Shown piece after piece: positions 1 through 6,910 of a stretch of DNA of 8,580 nt. Both the position numbers and the translations under genes were made by a program. The notes under the pieces are model-generated. The model saw only the letters and a list, made by a program, of their open reading frames with translations. It had not been told where the DNA came from and searched no databases. The DNA is from Spirochaetia bacterium (GTDB lineage: Bacteria > Spirochaetota > Spirochaetia > Treponematales > Breznakiellaceae): contig BNUU01000049.1 in assembly GCA_025997595.1 (NCBI GenBank), positions 1-8,580 on the forward strand. Reading direction: 5' to 3'. Positions within the stretch are counted from its first letter, which is position 1; every line of letters begins with the position of its first letter.

Positions 1-1
1 C

Positions 2-364
2 GGTTTCAGAACCGGTTTCAAAACTACGGAAGAACGTTATGGCCTCCTGGGGCCCGCCCTGCTTAATTCGCAAAATTTTATTATTGCCACCGAAGACGGC
101 AGCGAAGGTAAGAAAGGCCGCATCACCGACTTCCTCGGCCCGGCGAAATATGCGGCGGTCTATGCCTGCGGTCCCACAGCAATGCTGCGGGCGGTGACAG
201 AAAAATGCAAAGCTGCGGGCATCCCCTGTTATATCAGCATGGAAAAACACATGGCCTGCGGGGTAGGGGCCTGTCTGGGCTGCACCGTCAAAGTCAAAAA
301 CGGCAACAAACGCTGCTGCGCCGACGGCCCCATTTTTAATGCGGAGGAAATAATCTTTGAGTAA
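2..364 (+). CDS. pyrK: Dihydroorotate dehydrogenase B, electron-transfer subunit PyrK (3' part, 5' end cut by window)
   Basis: PyrK is the FAD and [2Fe-2S] subunit that passes electrons from PyrD's FMN to NAD+ in the cytosol, at the fourth step of pyrimidine synthesis. The reading frame is open from base 2, giving 120 residues of the C-terminal part; the FAD-binding N-terminus lies outside the window. The fragment opens with GFRT of the nucleotide-binding domain. It continues with ATEDGSEGKKGRITDFL (29-45) and YACGPTAML (54-62), both typical of PyrK and related ferredoxin-reductase-like proteins. The iron-sulfur site is intact: fragment Cys86, Cys91 and Cys94 (MACGVGACLGC), with the fourth ligand in RCCADGPIF. 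That last motif has two adjacent cysteines (105 and 106); by alignment with the family motif the second is the expected ligand. The stop codon lies inside the start of pyrD, implying coupled translation. The identification is firm. Confidence 0.95.
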   Translation, partial: GFRTGFKTTEERYGLLGPALLNSQNFIIATEDGSEGKKGRITDFLGPAKYAAVYACGPTAMLRAVTEKCKAAGIPCYISMEKHMACGVGACLGCTVKVKNGNKRCCADGPIFNAEEIIFE

Positions 365-1292
365 ATCGAAAGTTGATTTATCACAGGTTGATTTATCAAC
401 CACTATCACCGGGGTCCACTTCCGCAATCCCGTAATCGCAGCATCGGGGACTTTCGGCTACGGGGGAGAATACGCGGGCCTCATTGATGTGTCACAGTTG
501 GGCGGCATCTGTACCAAGGGCCTCACCCTCAATCCCCGGTCGGGAAACGCCGGGCAGAGGCTCCACGAAACACCCGCCGGGCTGATGAATTCCATCGGCC
601 TGGAAAATCCCGGCATTGCGGTCTTTCTGGAAAAGGAACTCCCCAAGCTTCGCGCATTGGGGCCTGCGGTGATCGCGAACCTCTCCGGTTCCACCGTGGA
701 GGAATACGCCGGAGGCGCAGTTTTATTGAACGCATCTTCTATCGACATGATCGAACTCAACATCTCCTGCCCCAACGTTAAGGCCGGTGGCATGACCTTT
801 GGCCTTGATCCGGAGGCCGCCGCCTCAGTCGTGCGTCCGGTACGGAAGGCCGCGCCGGATAAGCCCCTGATGGTAAAACTTTCCCCCAACGCGCCGGATC
901 TTGCTGCGGTTGCCCGCGCCTGTGTGGACGCCGGGGCGGACGCGCTGTCACTGGTGAATACCTTTAAGGCCATGGCTATCGACATCAATACCCGGAAGCC
1001 GGTATTCGACAATATCAGCGCCGGGCTTTCCGGCCCCGCCATCAGGCCCATTGCACTCCGCATGGTCTGGGAACTGTACGATGCGGTTAAAGTTCCCATC
1101 GTAGGAATGGGGGGCATCAGTAATACTAAGGATGCGCTGGAGTTTCTCATGGCGGGTGCCGCGGCAATCGAAGTGGGTTCCGCCACCTTCGCACACCCCC
1201 CTGCGATGATCGAAATTATCAACGGCATTGCAGGGTATATGAAAAACCGCAGGTTTTCAAAGCCGGAAGAAATCAGCATCAGGGGAAAATAA
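357..1292 (+). CDS. pyrD: Dihydroorotate dehydrogenase, class 1B catalytic subunit PyrD
   Basis: This FMN enzyme oxidises dihydroorotate to orotate and works with PyrK in a heterotetramer that uses NAD+. It has 311 residues, normal for class 1. Visible landmarks: ASGTFGYG (29-36), the conserved Lys54 in CTKGLTLNP, NSIGLENPG (78-86), the catalytic base Cys138 in NISCPNVK, KLSPN (174-178), SGPAIRP (225-231), and the FMN phosphate-binding GMGGI (250-254) with VGSATF (273-278). A cysteine base together with an adjacent pyrK marks class 1B. The TTG start at 357 is chosen because GGAGG at 343-347 lies 9 bases upstream and no ATG is available before the conserved fold. It overlaps pyrK by 8 bases. 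The first ten or so residues form a short extension containing a repeated VDLS, encoded by a 12-bp direct repeat (see findings). The next gene starts immediately after the stop. Confidence 0.96.
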   Translation: MSKSKVDLSQVDLSTTITGVHFRNPVIAASGTFGYGGEYAGLIDVSQLGGICTKGLTLNPRSGNAGQRLHETPAGLMNSIGLENPGIAVFLEKELPKLRALGPAVIANLSGSTVEEYAGGAVLLNASSIDMIELNISCPNVKAGGMTFGLDPEAAASVVRPVRKAAPDKPLMVKLSPNAPDLAAVARACVDAGADALSLVNTFKAMAIDINTRKPVFDNISAGLSGPAIRPIALRMVWELYDAVKVPIVGMGGISNTKDALEFLMAGAAAIEVGSATFAHPPAMIEIINGIAGYMKNRRFSKPEEISIRGK

Positions 1293-3527
1293 GTGAATTG
1301 GATTCAACTGTTTAAAAAATCTTTCCCCTATTTGATCGTAGTAATCATATCGTTTTTAACCATGGCGGCGGTCAGCTATATTTCGGCCCGAAGCGTCATG
1401 GAACGCCATCTGGCGGAGAATGCGGAAAACGCACTAGTAACCGCCGAAGCGAATGTGGCGGAAGGCTTGGCCCGCCTGGAACTGATGCTCCTGAATGCCT
1501 TCCACGCGGTTCGGGATATGCTGGAACAGGGGACGGATAATGCTAGTGTCCATGCCTACCTGGAAAACACCGCCGCATGGATGCGTCGGCCGGTAAACGG
1601 CCTCCCCGGTTTTTACGGTATCTATGCCTATATTGATCGCGAATTTATTAACGGCATCGGCTTCGAGCCCGATGCTGATTACCTGCCGGAGTCACGGCCC
1701 TGGTACCATGCGGCGCAGGGGCTTGCAGACGGCCAGGTGGGTTATACCGTGCCTTATCAGGATGTCAGCTCCGGAAATTTGATCATATCCGCCGTTCAGA
1801 ACCTTTACGATCCGGAAGGCGGCTATTACGGTATTTTGATAATAGACGTGGAGCTTTCCTGGTTTGATCAGTATGTTCAATCCCTTTACCGTTCCCCCGG
1901 CGCTTATGGCATGATCCTCAATCAGGATATGATAGTGATAAACCACCCCGATACGGATTTAGTTGGCCGGTTCCTGGGGGATCTTATGGGGGACCATGCG
2001 AAAATAGCGGCGGAGCTGCCACAAAACGCCAATATCCGGGCCCGGCGGATCACCGATACGGACGGCAAAACAGTAATTGTGTTTTTCAGGCGGCTGCATC
2101 CATCCGCGCAGATGACTGAAGGCTGGTATGGGGCGCTCATTACTCCGGTAAAAAGTTATTACCACGATATCAATAGTATCGTTATGAACCCCGTTTTTTT
2201 GGAACTTGTTCTGATACTGCTCTTCAGCATGATCATGCTCAGAATTATTGCGGCGCGGATACGTACCGAAGAAATAAATTTTGACACCTCAATGATAAAG
2301 GCCCGGCTTGAAATAACGGTGAAGGAGCGGACCGCAGAACTGGAACAGCGCACCGAGGAACTGGAGGTACAGTCCAGGCTGGCAAAGGAGGCGTCAGAGG
2401 CCAAGGGGAGTTTCCTTGCCCGGATGAGCCACGAGATCCGCACCCCCCTGAACGCCGTCATCGGCATGACCGAAATTGCCCGGCACAGTACCAGTGTCGA
2501 AAAAAAAGATGAATCCCTGGGGAAAATCGCGGCAGCCTCGGATCATCTACTGGGCATCTTAAATGATGTGCTTGATATGTCAAAAATCGAAAGCGGCAAA
2601 TTCACCCTTGTCCATGAGCCCCTTGTTCTGGACACCGCCATGGAAGAGGTGGCGGCCATCATCCGGCAGCGCTGCGAAGAAAAGCGGATCATCTTTGAAC
2701 CTGATTTTTCCCTTCTGCCAAATATTGCGGTAATGGGGGATAAGCTGCGGCTTAAACAGGTGCTGATCAACCTTTTGGGCAATGCGGTCAAATTTACCCC
2801 CGCCGCCGGTGTGATCCGGTTTAGGGTGGAAATTTCGGGCCGGGATGAAAAACAGCTTGAGGTACATTTTCTGGTTTCCGATAACGGCATCGGGATGAGG
2901 GAGGAGCAGATGGAAAAACTCTTTCATCCCTTTGAACAGACCGACGCCTCCATCGCGAACCGTTTCGGCGGGACCGGCCTGGGCTTGTCCATCAGTCAGA
3001 ATATGGTGCAGCTCATGGGGGGCCTCATTACGGCGGCCGGTGAATTCGGCAAGGGCTCTACTTTTGAATTCACCCTGAAAATGGAAATCTCCGAACAACA
3101 GGAGAACACCGCAAGCGCAGGGGATGCTCTGCCGCGGCAGGATTTTACGGGCAAACGCATTCTCATTACCGAGGATATCGAAATTAACCGGATCATATTA
3201 CGGGAACTTTTGGCGGATACCAACATTGAATTTGAAGAAGCGGTTGACGGCGTTCAGGCGCTGGAAAAATTTACCGCCTCGCCGGAACATTACTATGACC
3301 TCATCTTCATGGATGTGCAGATGCCCAACATGGACGGCCACGAGGCCGCCCGCCGGATCCGCGCCCTTGACCGGGTGGACGCGAAAACCGTACCTATTAT
3401 CGCCATGACCGCCAATGCCTACCGCGAAGACGTTGACAAGGCCCTGGATGCCGGTATGAACGCCCACCTGTCCAAGCCCATTAACATGAAAGAAGTCAGG
3501 AACACCCTGAGCCGCTGGCTTAAATAG
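1293..3527 (+). CDS. Membrane hybrid sensor histidine kinase with dCache sensor and C-terminal receiver
   Basis: A 744-residue two-component sensor. Order: membrane helix about 11-31; extracytoplasmic dCache-type domain about 35-290; second helix about 299-321; coiled coil about 335-370; HisKA with SHEIRTPLN (phospho-acceptor His380); HATPase with N box NLLGNAVKFT (Asn497), DNGIG (530-534) and GGTGLGL (559-565); receiver about 620-744 with acidic pair Glu627/Asp628, phospho-acceptor Asp674 in MDVQMPNMDG, Thr706 and Lys728. All catalytic residues are present, so it should be active. The dCache part has YLPESRPWY (130-138), then PYQD (154-157) and Asp185, a spacing like that of amino-acid-binding dCache domains; the ligand is only an inference. 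The GTG start directly abuts the pyrD stop and has AGGGGA at 1281-1286. As a hybrid kinase it would be expected to pass phosphate to an HPt protein, but none is encoded here. Confidence 0.93.
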   Translation: MNWIQLFKKSFPYLIVVIISFLTMAAVSYISARSVMERHLAENAENALVTAEANVAEGLARLELMLLNAFHAVRDMLEQGTDNASVHAYLENTAAWMRRPVNGLPGFYGIYAYIDREFINGIGFEPDADYLPESRPWYHAAQGLADGQVGYTVPYQDVSSGNLIISAVQNLYDPEGGYYGILIIDVELSWFDQYVQSLYRSPGAYGMILNQDMIVINHPDTDLVGRFLGDLMGDHAKIAAELPQNANIRARRITDTDGKTVIVFFRRLHPSAQMTEGWYGALITPVKSYYHDINSIVMNPVFLELVLILLFSMIMLRIIAARIRTEEINFDTSMIKARLEITVKERTAELEQRTEELEVQSRLAKEASEAKGSFLARMSHEIRTPLNAVIGMTEIARHSTSVEKKDESLGKIAAASDHLLGILNDVLDMSKIESGKFTLVHEPLVLDTAMEEVAAIIRQRCEEKRIIFEPDFSLLPNIAVMGDKLRLKQVLINLLGNAVKFTPAAGVIRFRVEISGRDEKQLEVHFLVSDNGIGMREEQMEKLFHPFEQTDASIANRFGGTGLGLSISQNMVQLMGGLITAAGEFGKGSTFEFTLKMEISEQQENTASAGDALPRQDFTGKRILITEDIEINRIILRELLADTNIEFEEAVDGVQALEKFTASPEHYYDLIFMDVQMPNMDGHEAARRIRALDRVDAKTVPIIAMTANAYREDVDKALDAGMNAHLSKPINMKEVRNTLSRWLK

Positions 3528-3550
3528 TGGGTGAACCAAAGCTTCGCCCA
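3528..3550 (+). terminator. Hairpin terminator after the histidine kinase
   Basis: Directly after the kinase stop codon, TGGGTGAA (3528-3535) pairs with TTCGCCCA (3543-3550) across a 7-base loop. This gives eight pairs including one G-U wobble. Only a short T run (TTTA) follows, so it is a modest intrinsic terminator, or possibly an mRNA 3'-end stabilising hairpin. It separates the pyrK-pyrD-kinase unit from pheT and argues against pheT starting at the GTG at 3531, which lies inside the stem. Confidence 0.55.
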
Positions 3551-3551
3551 T

Positions 3552-3579
3552 TTACTCATTGCCCGTTTTATCGTATTAT
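3552..3579 (+). promoter_or_regulatory. Possible pheT promoter (weak)
   Basis: A good -10 match, TATTAT at 3574-3579, lies 16 bases after a poor -35, TTACTC (3552-3557). Transcription would begin about 3586-3588, at or next to the chosen pheT ATG, giving a leaderless message. This fits the absence of a Shine-Dalgarno sequence before 3588. The -35 is weak, so this is a tentative call. Confidence 0.3.
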
Positions 3580-3587
3580 CAATTATC

Positions 3588-5366
3588 ATGCCCAAGATTG
3601 AAGTGAACGAAGAAGTTTTTTATGCATTGGCCGACCCGACGGGCCATGGAAGCCGTTGGCCCACTCGGGATAGTTTCGAGGAAGCCCTTACCTGCGCCAA
3701 GGCGGAACTGGACGAGGACAGCGACAAGAGTCTGCCCGCTGCGGAGCGGACCCTCAAGATTGAATTAAACGATACCAATAGGCCCGACCTCTGGGCCACC
3801 GCAGGCTGCGCCCGGCAGCTGCGGATACACAACGGGGGCAGGCGGCCCGAATACCCCTTCTTTTCCCGGTCCGGTAATGTACAGAAGGCCGGTCACAAGG
3901 TGCTGGTAGACGCAAGCGTCAAGGACGTGCGGCCCTATTTGGCGGGCTTCATCGCCTCAGGCAAGGCCGTCACCGACGCCTCCCTGCGGGACATGATCCA
4001 GACCCAGGAGAAGCTGGCCTGGAACTTCGGCCGCAAGCGCCGGACCATCTCCATGGGCGTGTACCGCATCGCCATGATCCAATGGCCCATTACCTACAAG
4101 GGGGTGGACCCCGATTCGGTGTCCTTTGTGCCCCTCCAATGGGAACTGCTTGGCGGAACCAGGCGCCCCCTGACCCTGCGGGAAATCCTCAAACAGCACC
4201 CCAAGGGCAAGGAGTACGGTTTTATCCAGGAACACGAACCCCTGCATCCCCTTTTGGTGGACGCGAAAAACGCCATCCTCTCCTACCCGCCGATCATCAA
4301 CTCCGCCGACCTAGGGGCGGTCCAGGTGGGGGACACGGATCTGTTCATCGAGCTTACCGGCACGGACCAGCCCTCGGTGACCCTGGCGGCCTCGATCATG
4401 GCCTGCGACCTGGCGGACCAGGGCTACACCATCGAGCCCGTGGAAGTTGAATACGCCTATGACACCCCTTTTGGAAAGAAGTTGACAACTCCCTGGTATT
4501 TCCAGGAACCCGTGTTCTGTTCCCTGGCCCGTGTGGAAAAATTCCTGGGTGAAAAGCTCAGCGCCGACGAGTGCCTTGCCGCCCTGGAACGCATGGGGGT
4601 CAGGGCCGAAAAGGCCGGCGCTGCGGAGGCCGGTGCGGAGGCCGGCGGCGCCGTGGAAGGGGTCCGGGCCTGGCCCCCGGAATACCGCAACGACTTCCTC
4701 CACGCCGCCGATGTGGCGGAGGATGTGATGATAGGCCGGGGGCTTAACTCTTTTAAGCCCGAGCGCCCCCGTGACTTTACCGTGGGCCGGCTCACCCCCA
4801 TCACCTACTTCAGCCGCCGGGTCAAGGAAATCCTCGTAGGCATGGGCTATCAGGAGATGATCTACAACTATCTGGGTTCCCGGAAGGATATGGTGGACAA
4901 TATGCGGGGGGACGGGAGCAAAATCCTCCGCATCTCCAACCCCATGACGGAAAACTACGAATACGTCCGGGACTCGGTGCTGGCTTCTTTAATGATGAGC
5001 GAGGCCGTTTCGGGCCACTCGGCCTATCCCCACCGCATCTTCGAGATCGGCAAGGTGGCCTACCGGGACGCCGCGGAGAACTACGGCGCCGCCACCCGGC
5101 AGTATTTGGGCTTTGTCCACGCCGGGGCCGACGCCAACTTCAACACCGCCGCCGGGCAGCTTCAAACCCTGTTCTACTACATCTCCCGGGAATACGAAGT
5201 TGAAGAATCCGGCGACAGCCGGTTCATCCCCGGCCGGGCGGCGGCAATAAAGTACCGGGGCAAAGCCATCGGCGTTTTCGGCGAAATTCACCCGGAACTG
5301 CTGGAAAACTGCGGGGTCGCCGTGCCCTGCATTGCTGCCGAAATCGACATCGAAGCCTTGCTTTAG
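3588..5366 (+). CDS. pheT: Phenylalanine-tRNA ligase beta subunit, archaeal/eukaryote-like short form
   Basis: The beta subunit of the (alpha-beta)2 enzyme that charges tRNA-Phe; it contributes tRNA contacts and B3/4 editing, while the alpha subunit PheS (not in this window) is catalytic. Length is 592 residues, against about 800 for the usual bacterial form. It lacks the N-terminal EMAP-like tRNA-binding domain and the C-terminal anticodon-binding (FDX-ACB) domain. Visible parts: N-terminal region with NDTNRPDLWATAGCARQLR (61-79), B3/4 about 110-270, B5 about 303-391 with EYRNDFLHAADVAEDVMIG (365-383), and a catalytic-like core about 400-592 with RISNPMTENYEYVRDSVL (448-465) and FGEIHPELLENCGV (564-577). 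An Ala/Gly/Glu-rich stretch (about 342-356) in B5 contains a 12-bp tandem duplication. The frame is open upstream to a GTG at 3531, but ATG 3588 fits the family start MPKIEV better. MATE follows 23 bases downstream. Confidence 0.92.
   Translation: MPKIEVNEEVFYALADPTGHGSRWPTRDSFEEALTCAKAELDEDSDKSLPAAERTLKIELNDTNRPDLWATAGCARQLRIHNGGRRPEYPFFSRSGNVQKAGHKVLVDASVKDVRPYLAGFIASGKAVTDASLRDMIQTQEKLAWNFGRKRRTISMGVYRIAMIQWPITYKGVDPDSVSFVPLQWELLGGTRRPLTLREILKQHPKGKEYGFIQEHEPLHPLLVDAKNAILSYPPIINSADLGAVQVGDTDLFIELTGTDQPSVTLAASIMACDLADQGYTIEPVEVEYAYDTPFGKKLTTPWYFQEPVFCSLARVEKFLGEKLSADECLAALERMGVRAEKAGAAEAGAEAGGAVEGVRAWPPEYRNDFLHAADVAEDVMIGRGLNSFKPERPRDFTVGRLTPITYFSRRVKEILVGMGYQEMIYNYLGSRKDMVDNMRGDGSKILRISNPMTENYEYVRDSVLASLMMSEAVSGHSAYPHRIFEIGKVAYRDAAENYGAATRQYLGFVHAGADANFNTAAGQLQTLFYYISREYEVEESGDSRFIPGRAAAIKYRGKAIGVFGEIHPELLENCGVAVPCIAAEIDIEALL
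4622..4645 (+). repeat. Perfect 12-bp tandem duplication inside pheT
   Basis: TGCGGAGGCCGG occurs twice head to tail (4622-4633 and 4634-4645). It is in frame and encodes the AEAGAEAG low-complexity stretch in the B5 domain. A further GGCCGG occurs just upstream at 4613-4618. The pattern suggests slippage-driven expansion of a surface loop. Confidence 0.85.
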
Positions 5367-5389
5367 TTGCAGTATTACTGTGGAAAATT

Positions 5390-6787
5390 TTGATCGTTAA
5401 TATTTTTAAGCCCTTGGGTCCCTTGAGTTTTTACCGTGAAGCCCTGAGTATCGCCCTGCCGGTAATGCTTCAGCAGCTTATCATGAGCATGGTCTCCCTG
5501 ATCGACAACTTCATGGTTGCAGGTCTGGGGGACATCAGCATGGCTGCGGTGAACGTGTCCAACCATCTCAACTTCATCTATATTGTCATCATCAACACGG
5601 TTTGCGGGGCCGGGGGCATTTACATCGCCCAGTTCCGGGGCGCGAGGGACATCAAGGGGATGCGCCACGCCTACCGCTTCAAGGTGATCTTCGGCACGGC
5701 GGTTTCGCTCGTTTATTTTATCCTCTGTTGGACCATCCCAAAACAGATGCTGGGGATGATGATCCGGGGGAACGCCGCCGGGGAAGAAATCATCTCCATC
5801 GGCACAGTATATCTGCGGCTTTCGTCCTTCGCCCTGCTGCCCCTGGCCCTTTCTTTCGCCATCGGCAGTTCCTTCCGGGAAATCGGCCGGCCCAAGATCC
5901 CCCTCTTTATTTCCGCAGGGGCCACTCTGGTAAATACTTTGGGAAACTGGATTCTGATCTACGGGAACCTGGGGGCTCCCCGGCTTGAGATTGCAGGGGC
6001 GGCCATCGCCACCATTATCGCCCGGATTTTCGAGGCTGCCGCCTTTTTGGTCTATGTCTATACCGCGGGAGCCGAAAAAGCGCCCTTCTTCGCAAAGTTC
6101 AGAACCCTGTTTAAAATCAAAGCGGCCCTGGTACGCAAAATTCTCGCCAAATCGGCGATGATGTTCCTTTCGGAACTTTCCTGGATCAGCTCCGAGACCA
6201 TCATGGTCGCCCTTTACAACAGCCGGGGCGGCGCGGAGGTGGTGGCCGGCATGGCCGCAGGCTGGACCATGGCGAATTTGTTCATGATCCTCTTCGGGGG
6301 CATCTGGACGGCAACCTCGGTATTAATCGGCGGGGCCCTTGGGGCAGGCCGTCTTGAGGAAGCGAAACAGCGGGCGGGGTGGATCAAGTCCGGGGCGGTT
6401 GTCCTGGCCGGCATTGTCGCCGTGGCCGGCTTTGGCCTGGTGAACCTGCTTGTCCCCCTGGTATTCTCAAACCTTACCGCCCAGGCCCGGAGCATCTGCC
6501 TGGGGCTGGTTTCGATCATCCTTATCTACCTGCCCCTCTGGTCCCTGCTCAACTCCCAATTTGCCATCACCCGTTCCGGGGGCGACGCCGCCGCCGGCAT
6601 GTACACCGATGTTTCGGTAAACACCCTTATCTTCGTCCCCGGCGCCTTTATCCTGGCCTTTTGTACCAGCCTTGGGCCGGTACCCATGTTCGCCATCCTC
6701 AAATCCGCCGACATCCTCAAATACTTTGTGATCCGGTATTTCTATAAGAAGGAACGGTGGGTGAAGAATTTGACCAATGAGGAATAG
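5390..6787 (+). CDS. MATE-family multidrug/metabolite efflux transporter
   Basis: A 465-residue polytopic inner-membrane protein with about twelve hydrophobic helices, the standard MATE size. MATE proteins export cationic drugs or metabolites in exchange for Na+ or H+; the substrate here cannot be told. Supporting segments: helix 1 IALPVMLQQLIMSMVSLIDN with Asp40 followed by FMVAGLGD; SFREIGRPKIPLF (161-173) and NTLGNWILIYGNLG (182-195), a typical conserved MATE block; and in the second half IGGALGAGRLEEAKQRA (313-329) and the ITRSGGD loop (393-399). The TTG start at 5390 has only a weak ribosome site (TGGA around 5381-5384), and the next in-frame Met is within helix 1, so the TTG is preferred. 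It probably shares a transcript with pheT, from which it is separated by 23 bases and no clear terminator. No strong hairpin follows the stop. Confidence 0.92.
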   Translation: MIVNIFKPLGPLSFYREALSIALPVMLQQLIMSMVSLIDNFMVAGLGDISMAAVNVSNHLNFIYIVIINTVCGAGGIYIAQFRGARDIKGMRHAYRFKVIFGTAVSLVYFILCWTIPKQMLGMMIRGNAAGEEIISIGTVYLRLSSFALLPLALSFAIGSSFREIGRPKIPLFISAGATLVNTLGNWILIYGNLGAPRLEIAGAAIATIIARIFEAAAFLVYVYTAGAEKAPFFAKFRTLFKIKAALVRKILAKSAMMFLSELSWISSETIMVALYNSRGGAEVVAGMAAGWTMANLFMILFGGIWTATSVLIGGALGAGRLEEAKQRAGWIKSGAVVLAGIVAVAGFGLVNLLVPLVFSNLTAQARSICLGLVSIILIYLPLWSLLNSQFAITRSGGDAAAGMYTDVSVNTLIFVPGAFILAFCTSLGPVPMFAILKSADILKYFVIRYFYKKERWVKNLTNEE

Positions 6788-6875
6788 CAGAAAGCAGCTT
6801 TTGTTATTATGTTGAATCAATCCAACAAAATATCTAAAATATGGTGATTTTATTCTATATAATAACATAAATATA
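6788..6875. other. AT-rich intergenic stretch before the ATPase gene
   Basis: By eye this gap is much richer in A and T than the genes on either side. It holds no credible ORF. The only structure seen is a small inverted repeat: TGTTG (6810-6814) with CAACA (6823-6827) over an 8-base loop, nested near TTTTGTT (6799-6805) and AACAAAA (6824-6830). This is too weak to call a terminator for the MATE gene with confidence. The run at 6858-6875 could act as an UP element for the promoter that follows. Confidence 0.5.
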
Positions 6876-6904
6876 TTGACCTTATCCTACAAATGTGATA
6901 TCAT
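6876..6904 (+). promoter_or_regulatory. Near-consensus sigma-70 promoter of the ATPase gene
   Basis: The -35 box is TTGACC (6876-6881, 5 of 6) and the -10 box is TATCAT (6899-6904, 5 of 6), with an ideal 17-base spacer. TG at 6896-6897 forms an extended -10. The predicted start of transcription is about 6910-6912, on the ATG of the downstream gene, so the message would be leaderless. A perfect 8-bp palindrome, TGATATCA (6896-6903), overlaps the -10 and could be a small operator, though chance is equally likely. Confidence 0.75.
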
Positions 6905-6910
6905 CATATT

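Noticed and set aside
458..1279. Long open frame on the minus strand opposite pyrD
   Set aside because: It lies wholly antisense to a well-conserved pyrD and its peptide is a composition artefact of GC-rich codons, with no recognisable domain.
2580..3098. 172-codon minus-strand open frame opposite the kinase
   Set aside because: It mirrors the conserved HATPase region of the kinase, with no promoter, ribosome site or domain of its own.
3531..3587. 19-codon N-terminal extension of pheT from GTG 3531
   Set aside because: It overlaps a hairpin directly after the kinase stop and does not resemble a PheT N-terminus; ATG 3588 is preferred.
5370..5380. Small palindrome CAGTATTACTG between pheT and the MATE gene, similar to the one near 8498
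   Set aside because: Only a 4-bp stem with a 3-base loop and no T tract follows. The likeness to the distant copy is short and palindromic, so chance is the simplest explanation.
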